From positions 17,292-81,291 of the forward strand of contig NZ_WKEQ01000026.1 of assembly GCF_021605415.1 (NCBI RefSeq): a stretch of 64,000 bases of DNA. The letters run 5' to 3'. The stretch's first letter is position 1. Every line of letters begins with the position of its first letter. The stretch comes from Pseudomonas syringae. Lineage in GTDB: Bacteria > Pseudomonadota > Gammaproteobacteria > Pseudomonadales > Pseudomonadaceae. The notes below the pieces were generated by a model. It worked only from the letters and a program-made list of their open reading frames with translations. It searched no databases and was not told where the DNA came from. The position numbers and the translations under genes were made by a program. Below are positions 43,272-52,381 of the stretch, one piece after another.

Positions 43272-45322
43272 GTGCGCAAGATTTTCTGGTTGAACTGGGC
43301 ACCGAAGAGCTGCCACCGAAGGCCCTGAACACCTTGGCCGAGGCGTTCCTCGCCGGTATAGACAAAGGCCTGCAAGCCGCCGGCCTGAATTACGAAACCA
43401 AAACTGTCTATGCCGCACCGCGTCGTCTGGCGGTGCTGATCACCGCGCTGGCTACCCAGCAACCGGATCGCAGCATCAACCTCGACGGCCCGCCACGTCA
43501 GGCTGCATTCGACGCTGAAGGCAATCCGACCCAGGCAGCACTGGGCTTCGCCAAGAAGTGCGGCGTTGATCTGAGCGAAATCGACCAGAGCGGCCCGAAA
43601 CTGCGCTACAGCCAGAGCATCGCCGGCAAGCCGACCGCGAGCCTGCTGCCGACCATTGTTGAGGATTCGCTGAACGACCTGCCGATCCCGAAACGCATGC
43701 GTTGGGGTGCGCGCAAGGAAGAGTTCGTGCGTCCGACCCAGTGGCTGGTGATGTTGCTCGGTGACCAGATCATCGATTGCACCATCCTCGCGCAGAAGGC
43801 TGGCCGTGAATCCCGTGGTCACCGCTTCCACCACCCGGAAAACGTGCGCATCGGTTCGCCTTCGAGCTACCTGGCTGACCTGCGTGCCGCGTATGTCCTG
43901 GCGGACGCCAACGAGCGCCGAGAGATCATCAGCAAGCGCACCGAAGAACTGGCGACCCGTCAGGAAGGCACCGCAATCGTGCCGCCGGCATTGCTCGACG
44001 AAGTGACTGCGCTGGTCGAATGGCCGGTGCCGCTGGTGTGCTCGTTTGAGGAACGCTTCCTCGATGTGCCGCAAGAGGCGCTGATCACCACCATGCAGGA
44101 CAACCAGAAGTATTTCTGCCTGTTGGACGCTGAAGGCAAGTTGCTGCCGCGTTTCATTACCGTGGCCAACATCGAAAGCAAAGACCCGCAGCAGATCGTC
44201 GCCGGTAACGAGAAAGTGGTTCGCCCACGCCTGACCGACGCCGAGTTCTTCTTCAAGCAAGACAAGAAGCAGAAGCTTGAAGACTTCAACCTGCGCCTGC
44301 AGAACGTGGTGTTCCAGGAAAAACTCGGCAGCGTCTATGACAAGGCCGAGCGCGTGTCCAGGCTCGCTGCCTACATCGCCGCGCGCATTGGCGGCAACGC
44401 CTCGTGGGCTGCCCGCGCGGGCCTTTTGTCGAAGTGTGACCTGGCGACCGAAATGGTCGGCGAGTTCCCGGAGATGCAAGGCGTCGCCGGTTACTACTAC
44501 GCCCAGAATGACGGCGAGCCGCAAGAGGTCGCGCTGGCCCTGAACGAGCAATACATGCCACGCGGTGCCGGTGCTGAATTGCCGTCCACCCTGACCGGCG
44601 CGGCCGTCGCGATTGCCGACAAGCTCGACACCCTGGTCGGCATTTTTGGTATCGGCATGCTGCCGACTGGCAGCAAAGACCCGTACGCCTTGCGCCGTGC
44701 AGCGCTGGGCGTGCTGCGCATCCTGATCGAGAAACAACTGGATCTTGATCTGAACGACGCCGTGGCCTTCGCCGTCAGCGCGTTCGGTGCCAAGGTCAAG
44801 GCTGCCGGCCTCAACGAGTCGGTACTGGAATTCATCTTCGACCGTCTGCGTGCCCGTTACGAAGACGAAGGCGTAGATGTCGCGACCTACCTGTCGGTAC
44901 GCGCCCTGAAGCCGGGTTCGGCGCTGGACTTCGACCAGCGTGTGCAAGCCGTCCAGGCGTTCCGCAAGCTGCCGGAAGCCGCTGCGCTCGCCGCCGTGAA
45001 CAAGCGTGTATCGAACCTGTTGAGCAAAGTCGAAGGCTCGGTGCCGACCGTGGTCGAAGCCAAGTATTTCGACAACGCCAACGAGTTCTCGCTGTACTCG
45101 GCGATCCAGCAGGCGGATCAGGCTGTGCAACCGATGGCCGCTGCGCGTCAGTACAACGAATCGCTGGCACGCCTGGCTGCACTGCGCGAGCCGGTCGATG
45201 CGTTTTTCGACGCCGTGATGGTCAATGCCGAGGACGCCAATGTGCGGGCCAACCGTTACGCGCTGCTGGCGCGTCTACGCGGTCTGTTCCTGGGCGTAGC
45301 CGACATTTCGTTGCTGGGTTGA
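43268..45322 (+). CDS. glyS: Glycyl-tRNA synthetase beta subunit
   Basis: Beta chain of glycyl-tRNA synthetase, 684 residues, carrying tRNA-recognition and editing-like regions. FLVELGTEELPPKAL opens the protein as in all family members. The HD-like middle part (ALITTMQDNQKYFCLLD) and the C-terminal anticodon-binding region follow. ATGA overlap with glyQ gives coupled translation. gmhB follows after ten bases. Confidence 0.96.
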   Translation: MSAQDFLVELGTEELPPKALNTLAEAFLAGIDKGLQAAGLNYETKTVYAAPRRLAVLITALATQQPDRSINLDGPPRQAAFDAEGNPTQAALGFAKKCGVDLSEIDQSGPKLRYSQSIAGKPTASLLPTIVEDSLNDLPIPKRMRWGARKEEFVRPTQWLVMLLGDQIIDCTILAQKAGRESRGHRFHHPENVRIGSPSSYLADLRAAYVLADANERREIISKRTEELATRQEGTAIVPPALLDEVTALVEWPVPLVCSFEERFLDVPQEALITTMQDNQKYFCLLDAEGKLLPRFITVANIESKDPQQIVAGNEKVVRPRLTDAEFFFKQDKKQKLEDFNLRLQNVVFQEKLGSVYDKAERVSRLAAYIAARIGGNASWAARAGLLSKCDLATEMVGEFPEMQGVAGYYYAQNDGEPQEVALALNEQYMPRGAGAELPSTLTGAAVAIADKLDTLVGIFGIGMLPTGSKDPYALRRAALGVLRILIEKQLDLDLNDAVAFAVSAFGAKVKAAGLNESVLEFIFDRLRARYEDEGVDVATYLSVRALKPGSALDFDQRVQAVQAFRKLPEAAALAAVNKRVSNLLSKVEGSVPTVVEAKYFDNANEFSLYSAIQQADQAVQPMAAARQYNESLARLAALREPVDAFFDAVMVNAEDANVRANRYALLARLRGLFLGVADISLLG

Positions 45323-45332
45323 GGAATTGCCG

Positions 45333-45866
45333 TTGAAACTGCTGATTCTCGATCGGGACGGAGTGATCAATTACGACTCCGACGCTTACATCAAGTCGGT
45401 TGAGGAGTGGATTCCGCTGCCCGGCTCGATCGAGGCGATTGCGCAGTTGAGCAAGGCCGGCTGGACGGTGGCGGTGGCTACCAACCAGTCGGGCATTGCT
45501 CGCGGTTATTACGACCTCGCCACCCTCGAGGCCATGCATGTGCGCTTGCGTGAATTGGTGGTCGAGCAGGGCGGCGAAGTCGGGCTGATCGTGTATTGCC
45601 CGCACGGCCCGGATGACGGCTGCGATTGTCGTAAGCCAAAACCGGGAATGCTCAAAGCCATCGCCGCGCATTATGACGTGTCACTGACCAATGTCTGGTT
45701 CGTCGGCGATACGCTTGGTGACCTGGAAGCTGCCAAAGCCGTCGATTCACAGCCAGTTTTAGTAAAGACCGGAAAGGGCGAAAAGACCCAGGGCAAGACC
45801 CTGCCGGCAGGCACCCTGATTTTTGACGATCTCGCGGCGATTGCCGCAGAACTTATCCACAACTAG
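45333..45866 (+). CDS. gmhB: D-glycero-beta-D-manno-heptose 1,7-bisphosphate 7-phosphatase GmhB
   Basis: HAD-superfamily phosphatase in ADP-heptose synthesis for the LPS core. The 177-residue protein has the catalytic motif LDRDGVIN, the ATNQSGIARG loop and the zinc ligands in CPHGPDDGCDCRKPKPG. The start is taken as TTG at 45333, six to seven bases after GAGGAA; a TTG at 45327 is too close to that site. It precedes plsC and follows glyS on the same strand. A DnaA box overlaps its last codons. Confidence 0.92.
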   Translation: MKLLILDRDGVINYDSDAYIKSVEEWIPLPGSIEAIAQLSKAGWTVAVATNQSGIARGYYDLATLEAMHVRLRELVVEQGGEVGLIVYCPHGPDDGCDCRKPKPGMLKAIAAHYDVSLTNVWFVGDTLGDLEAAKAVDSQPVLVKTGKGEKTQGKTLPAGTLIFDDLAAIAAELIHN

Positions 45867-45948
45867 AGTGCTTCTGAAGTTCCTGACCAGGGATTGATCG
45901 GGAGTGCGCTTGAACAGTCGGGCAATGCCCGTAACGGTAACCGTCGCC

Positions 45949-46728
45949 ATGTCGATACTGCGGGCCATCAGAATTTTTCTCTTTTACCTGCTGCTGGGCA
46001 GTACCTCGCTGTTGTGGTGCAGCCTGAGCTTTTTCATCGCGCCTTTTCTGCCATTCAAGGCGCGCTATCGTTTTATCAACGTGTACTGGTGTCGTTGCGC
46101 CCTCTGGCTGACCAAGGTGTTTCTCGGTATCCATTACGAAATCAAAGGCGCGGAAAACGTACCTGAACGGCCCTGCGTGATTGTGTCGAACCACCAGAGC
46201 ACCTGGGAAACGTTCTTTCTCTCCGCTTATTTCTCGCCCTTGAGCCAAGTGCTCAAGCGCGAATTGTTGTTTGTGCCGTTTTTCGGCTGGGCGATGGCTA
46301 TGCTGCGGCCTATCGCGATTGATCGCGACAACCCTAAAGCCGCGCTCAAACAAGTGGCCGCCAAAGGTGACGAGCTGCTCAAGGACAATGTCTGGGTGCT
46401 GATCTTTCCTGAAGGCACGCGCGTTCCTTTCGGTACTGTCGGAAAGTTTTCACGCAGCGGCAGCGCGTTGGCCGTCAACGCCGAGCTTCCGGTGCTGCCG
46501 ATTGCACACAATGCCGGAAAGTTTTGGCCGAAAGTCGGCTGGGGCAAGAAGCGAGGCGTGATTACCGTAGTCATCGGTGAACCGATGTATGCCGAAGGCA
46601 CGGGACCGCGGGCCGTTGCTGCGCTGAATGATCGGGTACAGGCCTGGAATGAACAGATGCAGCGTGAAATGGGCTCGTTGCCACCGATGCCGCAAGCACC
46701 CGCTTCGAGTGACCAGATCGCTGTTTGA
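45949..46728 (+). CDS. plsC: 1-acyl-sn-glycerol-3-phosphate acyltransferase
   Basis: Acylates lysophosphatidic acid to phosphatidic acid at the inner membrane. The 259-residue protein has one or two N-terminal hydrophobic helices (about 4-32), the acyltransferase motif NHQSTWE (HX4D position filled by Glu) near residue 83, and FPEGTR near 157. The ATG at 45949 matches the start of PAO1 PA0005 (lptA) as I recall it. An ATG at 45925 cannot be excluded. Confidence 0.88.
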   Translation: MSILRAIRIFLFYLLLGSTSLLWCSLSFFIAPFLPFKARYRFINVYWCRCALWLTKVFLGIHYEIKGAENVPERPCVIVSNHQSTWETFFLSAYFSPLSQVLKRELLFVPFFGWAMAMLRPIAIDRDNPKAALKQVAAKGDELLKDNVWVLIFPEGTRVPFGTVGKFSRSGSALAVNAELPVLPIAHNAGKFWPKVGWGKKRGVITVVIGEPMYAEGTGPRAVAALNDRVQAWNEQMQREMGSLPPMPQAPASSDQIAV

Positions 46729-46854
46729 TTTTTTGTGGATAACCTGTGTACGGTTTGCCCTGAAAGTCGCGCTTTTTGATGCTAACTCATTGATAGCACT
46801 ATATATTTCTAAAGCTTATAAAAAGCCGGGAAAGGTGCATAAGTTTTTCGGATG

Positions 46855-46888
46855 TTAAAAAACCGGCTGATATAGCCGGTTTTTTTAT
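46855..46888. terminator. Strong terminator between plsC and the kinase gene
   Basis: AAAAAACCGGCT and AGCCGGTTTTTTT pair around GATAT. With A and T runs on both sides it can serve both convergent genes. Confidence 0.9.
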
Positions 46889-46898
46889 GCCCGTCGGT

Positions 46899-48452
46899 TT
46901 ATTCCGCCAACAATGGAAACCGCAGATTGAACGTGGTGCCTTGGCCGACCTCGCTATTGCACTCGATCTGTCCGCCATGTCGATCCACCACTGCCTTGAC
47001 CATCGACAAGCCCAGCCCGATACCATCAATGCCCTGTGCCGAAGAGAAACGCCGGTACTGACTGAACAGTTGCGGCAGCTCCTCGGCGGAAATGCCTTTA
47101 CCCTGATCAATCAATGCGCAGTTCAGCCAATCGCCCTCGCAACGAACCTGCATCTTGATCGACGTGCCGGCGGCGCTGTATTTGATCGCGTTTTCCACAA
47201 GGTTGAAGAGGGCGCGGGTGAGCAGCCCCTGATCGGCCACGATTACGCCTTCCTGAGATACATCGTCAAGCTCATGAATCAGTTCGATCCGCTTCAACTG
47301 GGCAATGGGCAAGGCTTGGTCAAACACGTCCAGAACCAGCATCGCAAACAGACTGGGCTTCATCTGATAGGAGTCGGATTCAGCCCGGGCAAGCTGAACA
47401 AAACCATCGGTGAGATCCAGCGCGCGGCGGACCTGACGTTCGATCTGATCGAACAGTTGCGTATCGCCTCCAACCTGGTGCCGGTGCACATCAAGCAATG
47501 CGAGGATCGCCGAATGCGGCGCGCGCAGGTCATGAGAGAGAAACCGCAGCAACACTTCACGCTGATCCTGCGCTTCACGCTCGACGCTTAAATCGGTGAG
47601 GCTGAGCAGCCAACCGATCGGGGTCTCACCATCAACCGGCAACAAGGCAGCGCGTTCGAGACGCAGACAGCGTTCCTTGATGTCGCGGAACTCCAACATC
47701 GGCAGATCGGCCAGGGTTGCAGAACAGTTGTCGACGAGTGCCGGGTACCCGAGTTGGGCCAGTTGCAGCAGCACATCATCGCCTACGAGGTCGGTACCGA
47801 ACACTTCACGCGCTTTGAGATTGCCCAACAGAATTTGGCCTTTCGGATCACTGATCAGGGTTGCCACCGGCAAGTATTCCAGCCCATCGGCAATGAACCG
47901 CCGCGTATCACGGGTTCGGCTCATCGCTTGTTCCAGCGCCATGATCTGACCTTGAAGGCGATCCCCCTTGGGAAACTGTGCCCGACGACGCTCAGGAAAA
48001 ACCTTGGGTTCACTGTCCAGCCGCGCCAGTTCCCAACCGAAATAGGTCAGGATTGCGTTCAGACGTCGCCAGTTCCAGATCAGATAACCGAACAGAATTC
48101 CCAGTCCGGCCGGAGTCGGCGACCACCAGCGCTGCATTTCTGCCAGGCCGACACTGGCCGCGAGCACACACGCCATGCCCGCCAGCGTCAACGACAGCGT
48201 CAGACGCGGCAGCCATAACAGCAATCCGAGCACACCGGCGACCAGACCGACTGACAATAGAGCGCTCAGCGCCGGCATCGAATCACCCAGATTGACCTGC
48301 GCCCGATAGGACAGAAACGCGGTCAACGGCAACAACACCAGACTTATCCACACCCACTCGCGCAGCAGTCGCCGAAACAACCGTTGCACCTGGCTGGGCA
48401 TACGGCTTTCGCGGCGACGGTCGTTATTCGAGGGAGGCTGGAATGACGTCAT
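46899..48452 (-). CDS. Sensor histidine kinase, CHASE2-type architecture lacking a CHASE2 domain
   Basis: A 517-residue membrane kinase. Four hydrophobic helices (about 33-49, 61-80, 84-103, 114-128) are joined by very short loops. A PAS-like domain (about 185-290), HisKA with His307 in SHDLRAP, and HATPase with NLVENAIKYS and GIGLGLSMVKAV follow. The LIWNWRRLNAILTYFGWELARL segment after the last helix is typical of CHASE2 kinases, but only about ten residues separate helix 1 from helix 2 where a CHASE2 domain of some 300 residues would be. The signal is therefore probably sensed inside or across the membrane. It is divergent from the response regulator gene. Confidence 0.85.
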   Translation of the reverse strand: MTSFQPPSNNDRRRESRMPSQVQRLFRRLLREWVWISLVLLPLTAFLSYRAQVNLGDSMPALSALLSVGLVAGVLGLLLWLPRLTLSLTLAGMACVLAASVGLAEMQRWWSPTPAGLGILFGYLIWNWRRLNAILTYFGWELARLDSEPKVFPERRRAQFPKGDRLQGQIMALEQAMSRTRDTRRFIADGLEYLPVATLISDPKGQILLGNLKAREVFGTDLVGDDVLLQLAQLGYPALVDNCSATLADLPMLEFRDIKERCLRLERAALLPVDGETPIGWLLSLTDLSVEREAQDQREVLLRFLSHDLRAPHSAILALLDVHRHQVGGDTQLFDQIERQVRRALDLTDGFVQLARAESDSYQMKPSLFAMLVLDVFDQALPIAQLKRIELIHELDDVSQEGVIVADQGLLTRALFNLVENAIKYSAAGTSIKMQVRCEGDWLNCALIDQGKGISAEELPQLFSQYRRFSSAQGIDGIGLGLSMVKAVVDRHGGQIECNSEVGQGTTFNLRFPLLAE

Positions 48453-48587
48453 TCAGGGGCCACAGGCAAAGAGAGGAAACCTGAGGAATCATAGCGGACG
48501 ACGACCAACGGCGGGGCGCTTACTTTCACTCTGTCGACCGAGCCGCTATTGTCCACAATCAACTGCCAAGCGAAAGGATCAGCGCTC

Positions 48588-49307
48588 ATGCGCGTTGCGA
48601 TACTGGACGATGAACCCGCCGAATTGCGCCGGGTAGAACAAACGCTGCAGCAGATGCCCGAAGCCGGGGAGCAGCCCTGGTCGCTGCACAGTTTCGAGAG
48701 CGGCGAAGTCCTGCTGCGGCAGCTGCGAAGGGAAACCTTCGACCTGCTGATCCTCGACTGGCAACTACCCACCCTCAGCGGTCTGGCTCTACTGCAATGG
48801 ACGCGCGAACACATGGAAGCACCGCCAGCGGCGATCATGCTTACCAGCCGCGATGGTGAGAGCGATATCGTTCAAGCCCTGAACGCAGGCGCGGATGATT
48901 ACGTCAGCAAGCCGTTTCGACCTAATGAATTGAAAGCGCGTGTTGCTGCCGTGCTGCGTCGGCATGGATTGCAGCGCACGCTCGCTGGTGAATCCTTGAG
49001 CTTCGATGATCTGGTATTCGACGACGCCGAGCTGACAGTCACCCGCGCCGGCAAACCTATCGTCATGACTGAGCGGGAATATCGCCTTGCCCGCTGCCTG
49101 TTCAGCAATCTTGGCCGGCCGCTTTCGCGTGAATATTTGTATTCACGGTTCTGGAGTCATGAAGAGATGGATTCTTCGCGGCCGCTGGATACCCATATCT
49201 ATCGGCTGCGCAATAAATTGGGACTGACGGCGGACCGCGGTTGGCAGTTGCTGACGATTTATGGCTATGGGTATCGGTTGGAGAGGGTCGTTGCGGCGAG
49301 CGATTAA
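48588..49307 (+). CDS. OmpR-family response regulator
   Basis: A 239-residue regulator with a receiver domain (acid pocket ILDDEP, phospho-acceptor Asp57 in LILDWQLP, conserved Lys in SKPF) and a C-terminal winged helix of the OmpR/PhoB type (about 140-232). AAAGGATC lies before the ATG at 48588; the longer frame from 48549 has no site. It is divergent from the kinase gene over 135 bp and is surely its partner. A decayed REP and a terminator follow. Confidence 0.9.
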   Translation: MRVAILDDEPAELRRVEQTLQQMPEAGEQPWSLHSFESGEVLLRQLRRETFDLLILDWQLPTLSGLALLQWTREHMEAPPAAIMLTSRDGESDIVQALNAGADDYVSKPFRPNELKARVAAVLRRHGLQRTLAGESLSFDDLVFDDAELTVTRAGKPIVMTEREYRLARCLFSNLGRPLSREYLYSRFWSHEEMDSSRPLDTHIYRLRNKLGLTADRGWQLLTIYGYGYRLERVVAASD

Positions 49308-49308
49308 A

Positions 49309-49395
49309 AATCGAAAAGATCGCAGCCTTCGGCAGCTCCCGAACCGGATTTCACCTATCCCATTAGGGGCTGCCGCAGGTTGCGATCTTTCTGAT
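49309..49395. repeat. Pseudomonas 'gatcgcagccttcggcagctc' palindrome
   Basis: AAAGATCGCAGCCTTCGGCAG and its inverse CTGCCGCAGGTTGCGATCTTT face each other over about 35 bp. This is a second common repeat type of the genus. Confidence 0.75.
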
Positions 49396-49397
49396 AA

Positions 49398-49430
49398 AAA
49401 AAGGCCAACGAAGATGCGTTGGCCTTTTTC
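49398..49430. terminator. Bidirectional terminator at the edge of the transposon
   Basis: AAAAAGGCCAACG and CGTTGGCCTTTTT pair around AAGATG. The A and T runs make it work both ways. In a genome without the transposon it would probably end both the regulator gene and a convergent gyrB. Confidence 0.88.
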
Positions 49431-49443
49431 GTGCTTAACCGGG

Positions 49444-49571
49444 TGTAGGTGAGCAAAGTTAACCGACTTTGACACATTGGAATATCAGCGGTATACAACA
49501 AGATTGGACAAAGTTAATTTCCACTTCGGGAAAAGTTATTCGTCTAAAACCTAACTTCGGCCAATGTTAAT
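49444..49571. repeat. Transposon left end with four transposase-binding-like repeats
   Basis: CAAAGTTAAC (49454), CAAAGTTAAT (49509), AAAAGTTATT (49531) and CAATGTTAAT (49562) share one orientation, with spacings of 55, 22 and 31 bp. Multiple directly repeated binding sites inside a TGT end are the hallmark of TnsB-type transposases. Confidence 0.6.
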
Positions 49572-49907
49572 CCTCCAACTATTACAGCCGGTATAAAATT
49601 GACAGATTGTCAAAACATGAAATCAATTTAAACGAAAATTTTTGCGTATTCAAGTCGGATTGCACGCTGGCAATTGCAGGCACGTCAGCGCTAAACCCTC
49701 AATATCTGTCGTATAGAACATCAACCTCTAATAACTGTACATATAGACACCTACGATAAGTTGATGAGCGTCAGCATTCGCCCTCTGTAAAAATCGAGAG
49801 CCCTCCCATCATCTGACAGATGGTCGTGCCTCTTCATTGTTACGTCACAAATCGTCCCTAGGCTGAATCGAATGGGCCAGGATTTTCCTGACCCAAAGGA
49901 GGCCTGC
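49572..49907. other. AT-rich leader between transposon left end and recombinase gene
   Basis: No gene is seen. The region is much richer in A and T than the host DNA and should hold the promoter of the recombinase-ParB operon. I could not assign promoter boxes with confidence. Confidence 0.5.
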
Positions 49908-51479
49908 TTGCCCTCTCCAAGCACGCGGATAACTTCAGAAAACTCCTCCGACAGTCCTGTGCCGGCTGCGGAATACGTTCGCATGTCCACGGATCATCAA
50001 CGCTACTCCACCGAAAATCAGTCGGCAGCCATTCATGCATACGCCATGAGCCATGGCATGGAAATCGTTACCACCTATCGTGATGAAGGGAAAAGTGGAC
50101 TAGATATTGGCGGTCGGGACGCACTGCGCACACTGCTTGACGATGTTCAGACCGGAAAGACTCAATTTCAGGTCATTCTGGTCTATGACGTCAGCCGTTG
50201 GGGACGTTTTCAGAACACAGATGAGAGTGCTCACTACGAATATCTTTGCACCAGCAGCGGCATCAGGGTGGTGTACTGCGCAGAACCCTTCGAAAACGAC
50301 GGCTCACCACTAGCAACTATATATAAAGGCATCAAACGATCCATGGCTGGCGAGTACAGCCGTGAATTGTCCCAAAAAGTCTTCGCTGGTCAGTGCCGTC
50401 TCGTTGAAAAGGGTTTTCACCAAGGTGGGCCAGCAGGCTATGGGTTACGCCGGGCATTGATCGATGAGAAAAGCGAGTTCAAGGCAGAACTCTCACGAGG
50501 CCAACAAAAGAGCATCCAGACCGACAGGGTCATCCTAATTCCTGGGCCCGAAGCGGAAATCGAAGTGGTTCAACGCATCTACCACCAATTCATCCACAAC
50601 GGGATGAGCGAACGAGAGATTGCCCATGCGCTGAACGCTGAAGGTTTGGTCACCGACTTTGATCGCCCTTGGAGCCGGGGCAGCGTGCACCAGGTGCTGA
50701 CCAACGAGAAATATATTGGTAACAACGTCTACAACAAAACATCCTCCAAGCTACGCAAACGCATCAGTCGCAACCCACCCGACAAGTGGGTTCGCTGTGA
50801 TGGCGCATTCCAAGGCATTGTTTCACTGGAGGTGTTTGCCGGCGTACGCGAAATCATCTTACAGCGCTCGCACCGCCTGGATGACGCACAACTGCTAGAG
50901 CTGCTTCGTACCCTATTAGAGCGGGCGGGCTCATTGTCTGGGATGCTCATCGACGAGCAGGACAACATGCCCTCCAGCACTATCTATATAAATCGCTTCG
51001 GCGGCCTTTTACGTGCCTACACCCTTATCGGTTATACACCAGATCGAGACTATCGATATTTGGAGATCAATCGGTCTCTAAGACAGCTGCATCCGCAGGT
51101 TCTTGAAGATGTTCTAAACCACTTTAAGTTCGTTGGGGCAAGAGTCGAACTCAGCGATCAGAATGACCTGCTGACCGTTAACAATCAATGGACGGCATCC
51201 GTGGTCATTGCCCGTTGCCAACCCACACCGGCTGGAACGCTTCGCTGGAAGCTCAGATTCGACAATAGCCTGGCCCCTGACATCACAATTGCTGTGCGCA
51301 TGGAACAAGCAAACCTTCAAGTACGGGACTATTACCTGGTTCCCAGTATAGACATGGGGACATGGCCAAAAAGAATGGCCGAAGAAAACAGTCCCTTAAT
51401 AGACAGTTACCGTTTCGCAACGCTGGATGTACTGGATGGGCTTGCTGCGCGTTGCTCCCTGAAAGAGGCTTGCCAATGA
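49908..51479 (+). CDS. Serine site-specific recombinase with unusual C-terminal domain
   Basis: A 523-residue recombinase. The resolvase domain (about 20-165) has the catalytic Ser27 in YVRMSTDHQ, and the Arg-rich core (YDVSRWGRF and the YSRELSQKV region). A Recombinase domain follows (about 215-310, with SEREIAHALNAEGL and WSRGSVHQVLTNEKYIGN). The zinc ribbon and coiled coil of classical large serine integrases are not seen; the last 200 residues are a different, unrecognised domain. I chose the TTG at 49908 for its excellent AAAGGAGG site; an ATG at 49872 lacks one. The next gene overlaps its stop (ATGA). GC content is lower than in the host genes. Confidence 0.8.
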   Translation: MPSPSTRITSENSSDSPVPAAEYVRMSTDHQRYSTENQSAAIHAYAMSHGMEIVTTYRDEGKSGLDIGGRDALRTLLDDVQTGKTQFQVILVYDVSRWGRFQNTDESAHYEYLCTSSGIRVVYCAEPFENDGSPLATIYKGIKRSMAGEYSRELSQKVFAGQCRLVEKGFHQGGPAGYGLRRALIDEKSEFKAELSRGQQKSIQTDRVILIPGPEAEIEVVQRIYHQFIHNGMSEREIAHALNAEGLVTDFDRPWSRGSVHQVLTNEKYIGNNVYNKTSSKLRKRISRNPPDKWVRCDGAFQGIVSLEVFAGVREIILQRSHRLDDAQLLELLRTLLERAGSLSGMLIDEQDNMPSSTIYINRFGGLLRAYTLIGYTPDRDYRYLEINRSLRQLHPQVLEDVLNHFKFVGARVELSDQNDLLTVNNQWTASVVIARCQPTPAGTLRWKLRFDNSLAPDITIAVRMEQANLQVRDYYLVPSIDMGTWPKRMAEENSPLIDSYRFATLDVLDGLAARCSLKEACQ

Positions 51480-52381
51480 CCGTCCCATCAACTGTACGTG
51501 ACCATGTTGCACTCATTCCCATCTCGCAAATTCACATCCTGAATCCTCGCACGAGAAACAAGAAGGTTCACCGCGAGCTCATCGAAAATATCAAAACGGT
51601 GGGCCTCAAGCGTCCCATCACCCTAAGCCGAAAAGCCTCGCCCCAAGGGCCACTTAATTATGACCTCGTGTGCGGGCAAGGTCGCCTCGAAGCGTTCCTC
51701 GCTCTGGAAGCCAAAGAGATTCCAGCATTTGTGATTGATGCTGTGGAAGAAGACTGCCTCGTGATGAGCTTGGTGGAGAACGTAGCTCGAAGGCATCACC
51801 GCCCGATAGATCTGATGAACGAGGTTGGACGCTTGAAGGAACGGGGCAAGTCAGATGCGGACATCGCAAAAATAATCGGCACCACGTCATCATGGGTCAA
51901 CATGATTGTTGGGCTTCTCGAACGGGGAGAAGAAAAGCTCCTGTCGGCGGTTGAGACTGGGTTGATTCCTCTGAGCATGGCGACAGATATAGCCCGTAGC
52001 ACTGAAAGTGACATTCAAAATGTACTTACTGACGCCTACGAACGCGGAATAAGAGGAAAGAAAATTACGAAGCTACGACACCTTCTCGAACTGCGGGCCA
52101 AGAGGGACAAGCTTGTTCGGGGGAGCTCGCTAGGCGGTAGCCAGAATAAAAAGAAAAGAATAACTCCCGCAGACTTGAGGCGCCTGTTCGAACGGGAAGC
52201 CGAACGACAACGTCTGATGGTGAAAAAGGCAGCGTTTACCCATGACCGGGTAGTTTTCGCTATTCAGGCTATCAAAGATCTCTTATCCGTCAGTGATTTC
52301 GAAAAGCTGCTCTATACAGAGCATCTGAACACATTGCCGAAACTGATACAGGCCCGGCTTTGGAATGGAAGGGGGTTGTGA
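51476..52381 (+). CDS. ParB/RepB-like N-terminal domain protein (first of pair)
   Basis: A 301-residue protein with a ParB N-terminal domain (about 10-105) and an HTH of the KorB/Spo0J kind (about 118-150, DADIAKIIGTTSSWVNMIVGLL). The ParB nucleotide motif appears as CGQGRLEAF (GERRxxA box) and the ENxxR box as LVENVARRHHRPID. The ATG at 51476 overlaps the recombinase stop; a start at 51362 would extend into that gene. A basic tail follows. It probably binds DNA near the recombinase site or directs it; no ParA partner is present, so a simple partition role is unlikely. Confidence 0.75.
   Translation: MTVPSTVRDHVALIPISQIHILNPRTRNKKVHRELIENIKTVGLKRPITLSRKASPQGPLNYDLVCGQGRLEAFLALEAKEIPAFVIDAVEEDCLVMSLVENVARRHHRPIDLMNEVGRLKERGKSDADIAKIIGTTSSWVNMIVGLLERGEEKLLSAVETGLIPLSMATDIARSTESDIQNVLTDAYERGIRGKKITKLRHLLELRAKRDKLVRGSSLGGSQNKKKRITPADLRRLFEREAERQRLMVKKAAFTHDRVVFAIQAIKDLLSVSDFEKLLYTEHLNTLPKLIQARLWNGRGL

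Noticed and set aside
43181..45130. Open frame of 649 codons antisense to glyS
   Set aside because: glyS is well supported on the plus strand; this is a shadow frame.
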